The notes under the pieces were generated by a model. The model did not search any database. It was not told where the DNA came from and was given only the letters and a program-made list of their open reading frames with translations. From an uncultured Lachnospiraceae bacterium (lineage in GTDB: Bacteria; Bacillota; Clostridia; Lachnospirales; Lachnospiraceae): a stretch of DNA of 64,000 bases. The number at the start of each line of letters is the position of its first letter. The first letter of the stretch is position 1. The translations under genes were made by a program, and so were the position numbers. The stretch covers positions 131,254 through 195,253 of the forward strand of contig CAJURH010000001.1 of NCBI GenBank assembly GCA_910588775.1. The letters are read 5' to 3'. Below are positions 7,536 through 16,660 of this stretch, one piece after another.

Positions 7536-8354
7536 TTAAAGCAGGAACTTGTGGATAATTTCGGCGATGCCGCTGTGGTCGCAGTCATTTTCGGTCACAT
7601 AATCGGCGGCGGCCTTGCATTCGGAAGTGGCGTTGGCCATGGCCACGCCTATCTGGGCCGTCTGTAGCATGGGAATGTCATTTTGCGCGTCCCCTGCGGC
7701 AATGGTGCGGGCCATGGGGATGTTCAGGTAATGGCAGAGCCATTCAATAGATGCGCCTTTGGAGACGCCCAAGGGGACGTGTTCCAGGTAGGAGACGTTG
7801 GAGTAGAAGACGGATATTTTGTCCTTAGCCCAGACTTCAAGAGCCGCCCGGTAGGCGCTTAATTTTTCTGGGGCATTCAGTCCGATGACCAGGACTTTGG
7901 ATGGCTCTTCCTCCAGGGAGTCTGGCAAAGTGGGGATAATCCGAAATGGGATTTTGTTTCTGGATATGTATGCGTCCAGGGCTGGCGAAGGATAAGGGGC
8001 CAGCAAATGGGTATCGGAATATGTTTGGCAAAATAAATCATATTGTCGGGATTTTTCAAATATGTATTTTACATAGGGGATGGGGATTGTCTTTTGGAAA
8101 ATGACCTGGTTTCGGTAACAATCGTAGACGACTCCCCCGTTATAGGTAATGGCGTAGCATCCAGGTTTTGTCAAAGAGAGTTCCCGAATCTGTGGCATGG
8201 CGCCGATCAAGGGGCGGCCGGTGCAGAGGACGATTTGGCTCCCCTGGTGGATGGCCTGACAGATGGCCTGGCGGTTTTCGGGCGTGATTTGTTTTTGGCT
8301 GTTTAACAGTGTGTTATCCAGATCTGTGAACAGAATTTTCGAAGTTGATTTCAT
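7536..8354 (-). CDS. Cof-type HAD family phosphatase
   Basis: The product is 272 residues, the normal length of the Cof/YidA subfamily. Motif I is FTDLDNTLLNS near the N-terminus (nucleophile Asp and acid/base Asp), motif II is CTGRP, and motif IV is AAGDAQNDIPML near residue 220. A large cap domain lies between them. These cytosolic Mg-dependent enzymes dephosphorylate sugar phosphates and other small metabolites; substrate cannot be predicted. The start has AAGGAG eight bases upstream on the minus strand. The gene is monocistronic and converges on the polyferredoxin terminator. Confidence 0.88.
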   Translation of the reverse strand: MKSTSKILFTDLDNTLLNSQKQITPENRQAICQAIHQGSQIVLCTGRPLIGAMPQIRELSLTKPGCYAITYNGGVVYDCYRNQVIFQKTIPIPYVKYIFEKSRQYDLFCQTYSDTHLLAPYPSPALDAYISRNKIPFRIIPTLPDSLEEEPSKVLVIGLNAPEKLSAYRAALEVWAKDKISVFYSNVSYLEHVPLGVSKGASIEWLCHYLNIPMARTIAAGDAQNDIPMLQTAQIGVAMANATSECKAAADYVTENDCDHSGIAEIIHKFLL

Positions 8355-8672
8355 GGTTGGCTCCTTTTCACAGTAAATTTATCATGAGAATGAAGGGTTG
8401 TCAATAAAACTGGGATGAGAAAAACTCTTGCAGAGGCCGGTTTATCCATAGTATACTACAGATGTGCCAGAGCGTATTTAAAAATTATTCATGTCACCGG
8501 CATGCTTCACTTTGCGGTTGATTTGCTTCGCTTTCGGTTGGCGTAGTCCCTTATGCCTCTCTCATTTGGAACAAATTCCCCATATTATGCCCTACGGATG
8601 CAAATTATGACATACAATATTTTTCAAGCACGTTCTTAGACATATGTTGACAAAGAGGAGGCGTTATATCAA
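8355..8672. other. 318-base intergenic region between divergent HAD genes
   Basis: This stretch holds the two divergent promoters. It also contains two imperfect 17-base direct repeats with core CTTCRCTTTSCGGTTG (about 8505-8540) and a GGGGAAT/ATTCCCC-like inverted repeat near 8570. No credible gene is seen. Confidence 0.4.
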
Positions 8673-9335
8673 ATGAAGAAAGCCTGTATTTTTGATCTGG
8701 ATGGGACTTTGGCGGATACCGTGGAATCCATTGCGCGGGCTGTGAATCGGGGCCTGGAGTATTTCGGGTATGGCAAACGTCCGGTGCAGGAGTATAAGTA
8801 TTATGCGGGAGATGGCCTGAACGTGGCTTTTTTAAGAGCTTTGCGCCGGGCTGGAGATGTGGACGGGCGGTGTCTAAAAGAGGGAACGCCTCTGGTGCGC
8901 CAGTGGCTGGCTCAGGAGCCGTTGTATCGGGTAAAACCATATCCGGGCATAGAGGAGACGCTTGCCAGAATGAAGGAAATGGGTTTACCAATCGCCGTGT
9001 TATCCAATAAGCCCCACAAGCAGGCTGTTCAGGTGGTGGAAACGCTCTTTGGCCAGGGGTATTTTGACCGGATACAGGGACAGATTGAAGGCGTTTTGCC
9101 CAAGCCGGACCCTGCGGGCGCTCTTAAGATGGCGAAAGATCTGGGTGTGTCCTGTGGTTCCTGTCTGTATGTGGGGGATACAAATACGGATATGTTGACG
9201 GGAAATCGGGCAGGTATGTACACAGTAGGCGTGACCTGGGGGTTTCGGCCACGGGAAGAATTGGAGGAAAATGGGGCGAAGAGGATTATTCAAAAGCCGG
9301 AGGAGTTGCTTCTTTTGGTGAAGGAATTGCCGTGA
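8673..9335 (+). CDS. Phosphoglycolate phosphatase-like HAD hydrolase
   Basis: The product is 220 residues of the Gph/PGP type. Motif I is FDLDGTLADT (residues 7-16), motif II is VLSNKPHK, and the C-terminal motif is YVGDTNTDMLTG. The small helical cap between residues 17 and 80 fits subfamily IA. Such enzymes hydrolyse 2-phosphoglycolate, pyrophosphate or nucleotide monophosphates; the exact substrate is open. GAGGAGG precedes the ATG. The gene is followed after 28 bases by a small acidic protein, and they probably share a transcript. Confidence 0.85.
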   Translation: MKKACIFDLDGTLADTVESIARAVNRGLEYFGYGKRPVQEYKYYAGDGLNVAFLRALRRAGDVDGRCLKEGTPLVRQWLAQEPLYRVKPYPGIEETLARMKEMGLPIAVLSNKPHKQAVQVVETLFGQGYFDRIQGQIEGVLPKPDPAGALKMAKDLGVSCGSCLYVGDTNTDMLTGNRAGMYTVGVTWGFRPREELEENGAKRIIQKPEELLLLVKELP

Positions 9336-9363
9336 TGAGTCGAAATGGGAGGATTAAAAGATT

Positions 9364-9627
9364 ATGAATGAATATAGTGAAGAATGTCTGATGACGTTTT
9401 TGAAAAACCAAGGGCAGTTGTTTGAAGAACCGGTTGCGGGAAGTCTGGCGGAAGCGGAAGCTTTTCTGGAAGATTGCATGGCCATGGTGGTGGATTCCAT
9501 GGAACAGGTTCGGAATTATTTTGAGGAAAATGGAGCGGACGTGGACGGCATGTCCGACGAGGAATTGGAGGAAGCCAGTGAAGTCTTCCTCCTGCCGGAC
9601 GGTAAATATTTGATTGTGGAAGGATAA
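9364..9627 (+). CDS. Small acidic hypothetical protein
   Basis: The product is 87 residues and very acidic, with many Glu and Asp and only a handful of Lys or Arg (for example AEAEAFLEDCMAMVVD and DEELEEASEVFLLPDGKY). There is no signal peptide or membrane segment. I recall similar short proteins in Lachnospiraceae without known function and do not assign one. GGGAGG lies before the ATG at 9364. It follows the phosphatase gene closely and ends 11 bases before the end of the convergent lipoprotein gene. Confidence 0.7.
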   Translation: MNEYSEECLMTFLKNQGQLFEEPVAGSLAEAEAFLEDCMAMVVDSMEQVRNYFEENGADVDGMSDEELEEASEVFLLPDGKYLIVEG

Positions 9628-9637
9628 AACGGCGCAG

Positions 9638-11392
9638 TTATTGCGGCGCAGGGGTGAGCCGGCCATCGCCGGGCAGTTGTATGCTCTGGCCCTTCAGCCA
9701 TTTGTTGTCCAGATGAGAGGCGTTGTAATAGATTGTGTGGCCATTGGAATGAATGTTGCTGCAGTCTTCCTGGGCATTTGTTAGGGTAGTTATGTAGGAA
9801 TCACCGGTTACCTCCCAGGTGGAGGAATCGTCTAACTGAATGGAAGTTTCTTTTCCGGTGCGTTCCCTGTCAATGGATCCGGTGAACGAGGAATTTTCAG
9901 TTAAGTTTAGGCGTACGGCGCTGATGGCGTCGCAGCGGATGTCTCCCTCTAACTCCTGGCGTATGCCAGTGAGCGTGACGGTCCCTCCGTTTTGACCGGG
10001 GACGCCCCAGTTGTTGATCTCGTTTCCCGCTGCTTCTAATAGCACGCTGCCAGGGAAAGAAAGTTTTGTGGCGGTTAATGTGATTTCGGAGTCTGTGTTG
10101 GTGATGTAAATCATGGGTCCGCTGCTTGTGGTGGTAAGTTTGGAGTCGGAGGCGCGGAAAATAGCGGCGCCGTCTATGGCGTCGCCGGAGGCGCTTTGGT
10201 AGAGCATAAGGCCATTGGGGCCAGCGCCGTCCAGTTCACAACTTGTCAGGTCGATGGAATTTTTCCCTTCCACCACTAAAATCTGTGATCCGGAAGCGGT
10301 TCCGATGGCGTTTTGCACAGATATTTCTCCAGTGGAGTAGATACAAGGGCTGCCTTCTCCCGCGGTGGACAAGGTGGCCCCGTTTACGGTGATGGTTCCT
10401 TCACCCCGGTCCGTTGCCAGCGCGGCGCAGTGTGCCCCTTCGGTGTCTATTTCCACGCTGGAGGCTTGGATGACTCCGCCATAGGTAGCGTCCAGACCTC
10501 TGGCGGAATTTCCGGAGGTGTGGATTTTGACGTCATCGACTGTTACCGAGGAGCCTTCTCCGGTGGCGAATATGGCGTTGGCGCCTTCTCCAGTAGAATT
10601 AATTTCCACGTTGGTCAGTTCCGCGTCGCTTGCGCCAGTTACGGCCAGCGCAGCGTTGAGTCCATAGTAGTTGCTGTTGTCTGTGTTGGATGTGTCACCC
10701 GATTTGTTAATTGTTGCGCCAGCCAAATTTAGAGTTCCCCGGTTGGTGACCAATACGGCGTTTTCATCGTCGGATGAGGAAGAGAAAGTTTCGTCGGATG
10801 AAGATGCTTTTTTCCCATCTATGGACTTTGCTCCTTTTAATTTTACATTTTCTGAGACATTTTGTGGAGGCTCGCCTTTTTGAATTACAATGGAAGAGGC
10901 GGTAACGCCGTCTTCTTCCAAAGTGACCTGAATCATGGCGTCTGTGGGAATGTCTTTCAAACTGGATTTTTTGGAGTCCTTTCCTTCTATAACGGTGTAA
11001 ATGGTATCTTCGGTTACGGCAATCTCCCGTTCCTCACCCGAAGGCTGGGGGCCGCCGCCATTTTTGTCTGTTGGATTGTCTGGCATAGAAGACGGAACTT
11101 CCATGTCATTGCCGGACATGGAGGGAGGCTGGTTCATGCCGTTGTGGGACCCGGAGGGAGGTTCAGGCATAGCATTGCCGGACATGGAGGGAGCCTCTTT
11201 TATGCCGTCAGGCGCAGAAGGCGGGTTTTCGTTTCTAAGAGCCAGGGTGAGGGTGTTGCCATCGATATTTGTCACTTGCCCGAAGAGGGATTGACTGGAG
11301 TGTTCTTTTGTCGTTGTTTTTTCGCTGCATCCTGCAAGCAGGCTGCAGGTTATGGCTATGGTGAGCAGTAGAGTTAAAGTTCTTTTTTTCAT
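9638..11392 (-). CDS. Surface lipoprotein with parallel beta-helix domain
   Basis: The product is 584 residues. The N-terminus KKRTLTLLLTIAITCSLLAGC is a lipoprotein signal with lipobox LLAGC, so the mature protein is tethered by a lipidated Cys. Residues about 35-60 and 120-175 look like a small beta domain of DUF5666 type (GQVTNIDGNTLTL, EREIAVTEDTIYTVIEG). Between them lies a Met/Pro/Ser-rich linker with repeated PSMSGNxM units. From about residue 185 on, repeating strands (ALAVTGASDAELTNVEI, GARGLDATYGG-like) form a predicted right-handed beta-helix with carbohydrate-binding style. Role is inferred as surface adhesion or glycan binding. It is monocistronic and convergent with the acidic protein gene. 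Confidence 0.75.
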   Translation of the reverse strand: MKKRTLTLLLTIAITCSLLAGCSEKTTTKEHSSQSLFGQVTNIDGNTLTLALRNENPPSAPDGIKEAPSMSGNAMPEPPSGSHNGMNQPPSMSGNDMEVPSSMPDNPTDKNGGGPQPSGEEREIAVTEDTIYTVIEGKDSKKSSLKDIPTDAMIQVTLEEDGVTASSIVIQKGEPPQNVSENVKLKGAKSIDGKKASSSDETFSSSSDDENAVLVTNRGTLNLAGATINKSGDTSNTDNSNYYGLNAALAVTGASDAELTNVEINSTGEGANAIFATGEGSSVTVDDVKIHTSGNSARGLDATYGGVIQASSVEIDTEGAHCAALATDRGEGTITVNGATLSTAGEGSPCIYSTGEISVQNAIGTASGSQILVVEGKNSIDLTSCELDGAGPNGLMLYQSASGDAIDGAAIFRASDSKLTTTSSGPMIYITNTDSEITLTATKLSFPGSVLLEAAGNEINNWGVPGQNGGTVTLTGIRQELEGDIRCDAISAVRLNLTENSSFTGSIDRERTGKETSIQLDDSSTWEVTGDSYITTLTNAQEDCSNIHSNGHTIYYNASHLDNKWLKGQSIQLPGDGRLTPAPQ

Positions 11393-11795
11393 AAATTAAT
11401 TCCTTTCTTAAGTAGCGTTAAAGGAGTTCATGATAGGGGTCATTATAAAGGTTATATTTGTTAAATCTGTGGTTAAAATGTGAAAGAAATGTGACAATGG
11501 CAAACATGGAAAAATATGTTGTATTACTAGAAATTATTTGAAAAACACGCTCTAAGGCATACATGAATGCAATTCATAGATTTGATGCAGGAGGATATGT
11601 ACATAATCAGGCGATAGTAAATGAAATTGTGAATGCAATTTAGAAGTGAACTGTCGAATAGGTTGGAAAAAGCGTGTAAGGTATGATTTTATTGAAGTGT
11701 ATATAGATTGCCGCAGCGCCATTTTTCCCAAACGTCAGTTATAAAATGGGCGTTTCGCAATCATCTAATAACGAATCAAAAGAAAGGATAGGAAT
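11393..11795. other. 403-base AT-rich intergenic region
   Basis: The stretch separates the lipoprotein and vanW genes. It holds a -10-like TATAAT for the minus strand (complement of 11442-11447), two short direct repeats containing GAATGCAATT (near 11564 and 11632), and palindromic element copy C at 11731-11768. No gene is seen. Confidence 0.5.
11731..11768. repeat. Palindromic intergenic element, copy C
   Basis: AACGTCAGTTATAAAATGGG then CGTTTCGCAATCATCTAA matches the right half of copies A, D and E almost base for base. It ends 27 bases before the vanW ATG. Confidence 0.55.
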
Positions 11796-13241
11796 ATGCA
11801 GTCCAAAAAAACAAGACGTATGGTCCTTTTGATTCCTGCAGTCGCGCTTGTCATGCTGGCCGGAGGATATATACTTCTGTGCGCTCTGGCAAATACAGAG
11901 CGTATGCTGCCCCGGACCACTGTGAATAAAGTCGATCTCAGTGGCATGACGCGAGAAGAAGCCGTGGCTGCTCTGAAAGCCGATGTAAAAGAAAGCCGCA
12001 GCGCCGCTAATTTTACGGTGGCTTTTGAAGGAAAAAGTTACACCGTGGCCGCGGGGGACGCGCTGAAATACGATTACAAATCCGCAGTCCAAAAAGTATT
12101 TCAGAAAAGCCAGTCTCCCTTTATCTTAAGAGGCTTGTCGCTGTTAAGAGCGGTTCTTCTGGGAAACCACAGCCAGTATGCGCCTGTTATAAAAGATGTG
12201 AAAGCGCTGGAGGCGGCCATATTTGCCAGTGGCCTTCTAAAAGTCGGGCATACCGTCCAGACTTCCTATAAAACAGAGGGTGGTCAGTTGATTTTTACCA
12301 TTGGCACAGCCGGAGAAGATGTGGACGCGGACGCTCTCCTGGAGAAAATCGCAGAGGCCGTTGAGGCCAACGATTATGAAAATGTCATCTCCTGTCCAGA
12401 CACGGTCGGTGAAGTAAAGCCGGTGGATCTGGAACAGGTTTACCAGGAAGTGCATATAGATCCAGCCAACGCCACGCTGGACCCGGAAAGGGATTATGCC
12501 ATTGTGGAGGCCGTTACGGGCGTAAGCTTTGACAAGGAAGCGGCGCAGGCAGCTCTGGATCTGGCTGAAGAGGGCAGCACAGTCGCCGTCGACCTGATTT
12601 ATACGGAACCGGAAATCAGCGCCCAGGACCTGGAAGAACATTTGTTTACAGATGTATTGAGCACATTTACCACCCAGGTGGGCGGCTCATCCAATCGTCG
12701 CACAAACATTACTCTGGCCACCGAAAAATGCAATGGATCCATCTTAACCAGCGGCAGTGTGTTCTCTTTTAACAATACGGTGGGTGAACAGACGGAAGAG
12801 ACAGGATTTAAGCTTGACAACGCCATCCTGGACGGACAGATTGTGCAGGCGTACGGTGGCGGCATCTGCCAGGTGTCTTCCACTATTTTTGCCGCTGCCC
12901 TATATGCCAATCTGGAAATTGTGGAAAGGTGGAACCATGATTTTGTTTCCAGCTATATTCCCGCCGGCGTGGACGCCGCTGTGGCCTGGGATGGCCTTGA
13001 TCTGCAGATTGCCAATAACCACAGCTATCCCATCCGGATGGATGTGCGTTTTTCAGATGGAAATCTCACCGTGGACATTATTGGAACGAAGAAGGCGGAA
13101 ACGCCTGTGGAAATCGAGACCAAAACTGTGCCCTCTACCACCCCAGGCACTCTGGCAATGGAGACTTACAGGAAGGTTTTCAATGGGGATAAGAGCCAGT
13201 TCTTTATTGAGAAAATTGCGGACAGTGAATATCTGAATTAA
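11796..13241 (+). CDS. VanW family protein with peptidoglycan-binding-like domain
   Basis: The product is 481 residues. A single N-terminal transmembrane segment (VLLIPAVALVMLAGGYILLC) anchors it outside the cell. Residues about 45-130 and 190-260 resemble the PG_binding_4 repeat (NKVDLSGMTREEAVAAL and YAIVEAVTGVSFDKEAAQAAL). The VanW core follows from about residue 295, with TNITLATEKCNGSILTSGSVFSFN, GGGICQVSSTIFAAAL and RWNHDF. VanW proteins are common in Clostridia and some vancomycin-resistance clusters, but their chemistry is unresolved. There are no van genes here, so a general envelope role is inferred. The start follows AAAGGATAG, with a palindromic element just upstream. Confidence 0.88.
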   Translation: MQSKKTRRMVLLIPAVALVMLAGGYILLCALANTERMLPRTTVNKVDLSGMTREEAVAALKADVKESRSAANFTVAFEGKSYTVAAGDALKYDYKSAVQKVFQKSQSPFILRGLSLLRAVLLGNHSQYAPVIKDVKALEAAIFASGLLKVGHTVQTSYKTEGGQLIFTIGTAGEDVDADALLEKIAEAVEANDYENVISCPDTVGEVKPVDLEQVYQEVHIDPANATLDPERDYAIVEAVTGVSFDKEAAQAALDLAEEGSTVAVDLIYTEPEISAQDLEEHLFTDVLSTFTTQVGGSSNRRTNITLATEKCNGSILTSGSVFSFNNTVGEQTEETGFKLDNAILDGQIVQAYGGGICQVSSTIFAAALYANLEIVERWNHDFVSSYIPAGVDAAVAWDGLDLQIANNHSYPIRMDVRFSDGNLTVDIIGTKKAETPVEIETKTVPSTTPGTLAMETYRKVFNGDKSQFFIEKIADSEYLN

Positions 13242-13259
13242 TATTTTGAGGAATCACAA

Positions 13260-13315
13260 GAGCGTCGGGAAATCATCAAAACAGATGGTGGATCGACGCT
13301 CATGCTAATATTTTT
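13260..13315 (+). terminator. Hairpin after vanW, possible terminator
   Basis: GAGCGTCG (13260-13267) pairs perfectly with CGACGCTC (13294-13301). The T5 run begins only 8 bases later, so efficiency is uncertain. Confidence 0.4.
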
Positions 13316-13490
13316 CAAAGGGAGCCATAGGTATTGGTTGTGGTGTTTGCATGGATTGTGTTATAATAAAAGTCTCGGACAGCGGCTATATGGCCCTGGA
13401 CAAAAAGCAATTTACGAATCATGCGCTCCTGTGAAATCTGCTTGTGCCAGATTCCAGGAGACTATGACATACATTAAGGAGGAGATAAAA

Positions 13491-14801
13491 ATGATTTGGG
13501 CCCCAGAAGAGACATACTCCCGCGAGGAAATACAGGCGATTCAGCTTCGGAAGCTAAAACAGACTGTAGCTTATATATATGAGAAGGTTGCGGCTTACCG
13601 AAAGAAAATGGACGAGGCCGGTATAAAGCCTGGAGATGTGCAGACCCTAAAGGATCTGGAAAAATTACCGTTTACCAACAAATCGGATTTCCGGGAGAAT
13701 TACCCCACCGGATTGTTTGCGCGGCCGAGAAAAGAGCTGGTCCGCGTACATGCCAGTTCTGGAACCACGGGAAAACCCACCATTGTGGGGTATACCCGAA
13801 ATGACATGACGGTCTGGACAAATAATGTATCCAGGATTGCGTGTATGGGCGGGGCCATGCCGGACGACATTGCGCAGATAGCCTTCGGCTACGGCATGTT
13901 CACCGGAGCGCTGGGGCTTCATGCAGGACTGGAAAACATCGGGGCTTCTGTAATGCCCATGTCCTCTGGGAATACTAAGAAACAGATTATGTTTATGCAG
14001 GATATGGGGACGACGCTTCTGGTGGCTACGCCGTCTTATGCTCTTCATCTGGGGGAAATGGCGCGGTCAATGGGGATTGACCCGGAGGAAGATCTGGACG
14101 TACATATTGGTCTGTTTGGCGGCGAGGGCATGACAGAGCCTATGCGCGATGAGATGCACCGGATATGGGGAAAGCGTTTCTTGTGCACCCAGAATTATGG
14201 AATGAGTGAGCTGTGTGGCCCCGGAGTGTCTGGAGAATGCGAATATCTGCAGGGCATGCATGTGAATGAAGACTGGTTTATCCCAGAGATTATCAACCCG
14301 GAAACCGGAGAGGTTCTTCCGGCGGGGGAAAAGGGCGAATTGGTCATCACCTGTCTGGGCAAAGAAGCGTTGCCGCTGATTCGTTACCGCACGAAGGACA
14401 TTTCCAGGTTGATGTACGAGCCTTGCCCCTGTGGAAGAACCACGGTGCGTATGGAAAATCTCTCCGGCCGTTCCGATGATATGCTGGTTATTCGTGGCGT
14501 TAATGTATTCCCTACGCAGATTGAGGAAGTACTGCTTCAGATACCAGAGATCGGACCTCATTATGAAATTAAAGTGGAGCGCAAGAACCGTCTGGACGTA
14601 ATGTCCATCACAGTGGAGCTGATTGACGACCGCCTCTTGGATTCCTATAAGAAATTAGAAGAGTTAAATGATAAGATCCGCAGGAGTTTAAAAGCCATTC
14701 TGGGTCTGGATGCGGTGATACAGATTGTGGCGCCCATGAGTCTGCAAAGATTTGAAGGCAAGGCGAAACGGGTGACGGATTTGCGCGGCGAAGGTTTATA
14801 A
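13491..14801 (+). CDS. paaK: Phenylacetate-CoA ligase-type enzyme, copy 1
   Basis: The product is 436 residues, the normal PaaK length. It is an adenylate-forming ligase that joins an aryl-acetate type acid to CoA with ATP giving AMP and PPi (or the reverse). The P-loop-like motif SSGTTGKP is at residues 89-96. YGMFTGALGLHAG, NYGMSELCGPGV and the hinge-region segment RSDDMLVIRGVNVFPTQIEEVL are characteristic, and the C-terminal catalytic lysine region is EGKAKRVTDL. The ATG at 13491 has AAGGAGG. A longer in-frame TTG start at 13302 has no support. It is followed by an ACT gene, and the pair is duplicated downstream. The acid substrate is not determined; phenylacetate, indoleacetate or similar are possible. 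Confidence 0.9.
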   Translation: MIWAPEETYSREEIQAIQLRKLKQTVAYIYEKVAAYRKKMDEAGIKPGDVQTLKDLEKLPFTNKSDFRENYPTGLFARPRKELVRVHASSGTTGKPTIVGYTRNDMTVWTNNVSRIACMGGAMPDDIAQIAFGYGMFTGALGLHAGLENIGASVMPMSSGNTKKQIMFMQDMGTTLLVATPSYALHLGEMARSMGIDPEEDLDVHIGLFGGEGMTEPMRDEMHRIWGKRFLCTQNYGMSELCGPGVSGECEYLQGMHVNEDWFIPEIINPETGEVLPAGEKGELVITCLGKEALPLIRYRTKDISRLMYEPCPCGRTTVRMENLSGRSDDMLVIRGVNVFPTQIEEVLLQIPEIGPHYEIKVERKNRLDVMSITVELIDDRLLDSYKKLEELNDKIRRSLKAILGLDAVIQIVAPMSLQRFEGKAKRVTDLRGEGL

Positions 14802-14840
14802 ACAGGCAGGACCATAATATAGAAAGGCATGGTGCATTGA

Positions 14841-15260
14841 ATGTTAAAACAATTAGCAGTATTTGTGGAAAATCAGTCGGGGAGCCTGCGGAAAGTGACC
14901 ACAGTTCTCCATGGGCAGAAGCTTAATATCTATGCGTTTGCTTCCTTTGACACGCCGGAGTTTGGAATTTTGCGTATGTTGGTGGATCGGCCGGAGGAGG
15001 CCAAGGACGCGCTGACCAGCCAGGGATTTGTAACCAGGGTTTGCGATGTGATTGCAGTGGAGCTGCCGGACGAGCAAGGTGGTATGGATTCTCTGCTGGC
15101 GGCGCTGCATGAGAGCAACATCAGCATCAATTACACCTACTCTTCTTTCGGCAGAATGAGTAAAGTTCCGGCGGTGGTGATTCACACCGACGAGGTTTTT
15201 GAGACAGAGAACGTGCTCAAATCCAAAGGTTTTGTATGTATGGAAGGTTTAAGCAAATAA
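14841..15260 (+). CDS. Tandem ACT domain protein, paired with paaK copy 1
   Basis: The product is 139 residues with two ACT folds. Domain 1 has LKQLAVFVENQSGSLRKVT and FGILRMLVD (residues 2-50); domain 2 begins around residue 72 and ends with AVVIHTDEVFETENVLKSKGF. ACT domains bind amino acids or related small ligands to control enzymes. Its place right after paaK suggests it senses an aromatic amino acid or aryl acid and regulates the ligase, which is inference. It is clearly paralogous to the products at 16661 and 57238. GAAAGG lies upstream of the ATG. Confidence 0.85.
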   Translation: MLKQLAVFVENQSGSLRKVTTVLHGQKLNIYAFASFDTPEFGILRMLVDRPEEAKDALTSQGFVTRVCDVIAVELPDEQGGMDSLLAALHESNISINYTYSSFGRMSKVPAVVIHTDEVFETENVLKSKGFVCMEGLSK

Positions 15261-15319
15261 AGGCGATTGCGTTTGTTCAAACGCAGGTTATTTTGGAAGA
15301 GGCGTTTTCGTAATTGCCT
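15261..15319. repeat. Weak palindromic element, possible copy F
   Basis: AGGCGATTGCG (15261-15271) and CGTAATTGCCT (15309-15319) are inverted repeats with one mismatch. The interior (GTTCAAACGCAGGTTA, GGCGTTTTCGTAAT) resembles the other copies in degenerate form. It precedes paaK copy 2. Confidence 0.35.
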
Positions 15320-15350
15320 GTAATAATTTTAGAAAAGCGAGGGATCGGTT

Positions 15351-16649
15351 ATGATATGGAATGAGACAAAAGAGTGTATGAGCCGGGATGAGCTGTCTCA
15401 CCTGCAAGGGATGCGCCTGGTGAAAATGGTGGACCGGGTTTACCATAATGTGCCTTTTTACCGGAAGAAAATGCAGGAAATGGGCCTGGAGCCCGGCGAT
15501 ATTAAAGGGCTTGAGGACTTAGTGAAACTGCCGTTTACCACGAAAGACGATCTGCGGGACAATTATCCCATGGGATTGGTGGCGGTTCCGGAAGTGCAGG
15601 TGAACCGCATACATGCCAGCTCCGGCACCACGGGAAAGCCCACGGTGGTGGCTTATACCCGCAGAGACCTGGAAATCTGGAGTGAGTGCGTGGCCAGAGG
15701 TCTGGTGATGGCCGGGCTTAGCCGGGAAGACCGGGTGCATGTGGCCTATGGCTACGGACTCTTTACTGGAGGTCTGGGGCTTCATGACGGAGCCGCTTAT
15801 CTGGGCGCTACCGTAATCCCCATGTCCTCTGGTAACACGAAGAAACAGATTACCCTGATGGAAGACTTCGGCGCCACAGCCCTGGCCTGTACGCCGTCTT
15901 ACGCCATGCATCTGGCGGAAGCCTTGGTGGAGGCGGGAAGAGTTCCGCATATTAAGCTGAAAGCCGCTATCTGTGGGGCGGAGCCATGGACGGACGCCAT
16001 GCGGGACACACTGGAAGGTATGCTGCACATCAAGGCGTACGACATTTATGGTCTATCCGAGATTATGGGGCCGGGCGTGGCCCAGGATTGTCCTTACCAC
16101 AAAGGATTGCATATCTGGGAAGATCATTTCATACCGGAGATTCTGGACCCGGATACCCTTCGTCCCGCCGGACCTGGCGTGCAAGGAGAGCTGGCTATTA
16201 CCACCATTACCAAGGAAGCGCTGCCGCTGTTCCGTTACCGCACGAAGGATCTGACCAGCATCACTTACGACAAATGTGAATGCGGCAGAACCCATGCCCG
16301 CATTGCCAGATTCACAGGCAGAACCGACGACATGCTGATCATCCGCGGCGTGAATGTATTCCCGTCCCAGGTCGAAGCGGCTCTTCTGGAAGTGGATGAA
16401 GTGCTGCCCAATTACCTGATGACCGTTGACCGGGTGGGCAATCTGGACACTCTGGAAGTGCAGGTGGAAGTGGAAGAGCGGTATTTCTCCGACCAGATGA
16501 ACCAGCTCCAGGGGTTGTCCAGGAAAATCGAGCATGTGATTAAGCAGGCATTGGGCATTGCGGCAGTGGTGAAGCTGGTAGAACCGAAGACCATCGAGCG
16601 CAGCGAGGGCAAGGCAAAACGGGTGATTGATAAGAGAAAATTGAAATAG
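15351..16649 (+). CDS. paaK: Phenylacetate-CoA ligase-type enzyme, copy 2
   Basis: The product is 432 residues and similar along its whole length to copy 1. SSGTTGKP is at residues 90-97. YGYGLFTGGLGLHDGAAYLG, YGLSEIMGPGV and RTDDMLIIRGVNVFPSQVEAAL are shared signatures, and EGKAKRVID lies near the C-terminus. It catalyses the same type of acyl-CoA ligation through an acyl-adenylate. Differences around the predicted acid pocket (for example GLGLHDG against GLGLHAG) suggest a different acid preference, though this is not proven. An ACT gene follows 11 bases later. The ATG at 15351 follows GCGAGGGATC, a modest site. Confidence 0.9.
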   Translation: MIWNETKECMSRDELSHLQGMRLVKMVDRVYHNVPFYRKKMQEMGLEPGDIKGLEDLVKLPFTTKDDLRDNYPMGLVAVPEVQVNRIHASSGTTGKPTVVAYTRRDLEIWSECVARGLVMAGLSREDRVHVAYGYGLFTGGLGLHDGAAYLGATVIPMSSGNTKKQITLMEDFGATALACTPSYAMHLAEALVEAGRVPHIKLKAAICGAEPWTDAMRDTLEGMLHIKAYDIYGLSEIMGPGVAQDCPYHKGLHIWEDHFIPEILDPDTLRPAGPGVQGELAITTITKEALPLFRYRTKDLTSITYDKCECGRTHARIARFTGRTDDMLIIRGVNVFPSQVEAALLEVDEVLPNYLMTVDRVGNLDTLEVQVEVEERYFSDQMNQLQGLSRKIEHVIKQALGIAAVVKLVEPKTIERSEGKAKRVIDKRKLK

Positions 16650-16660
16650 GAGGAAAAGAT

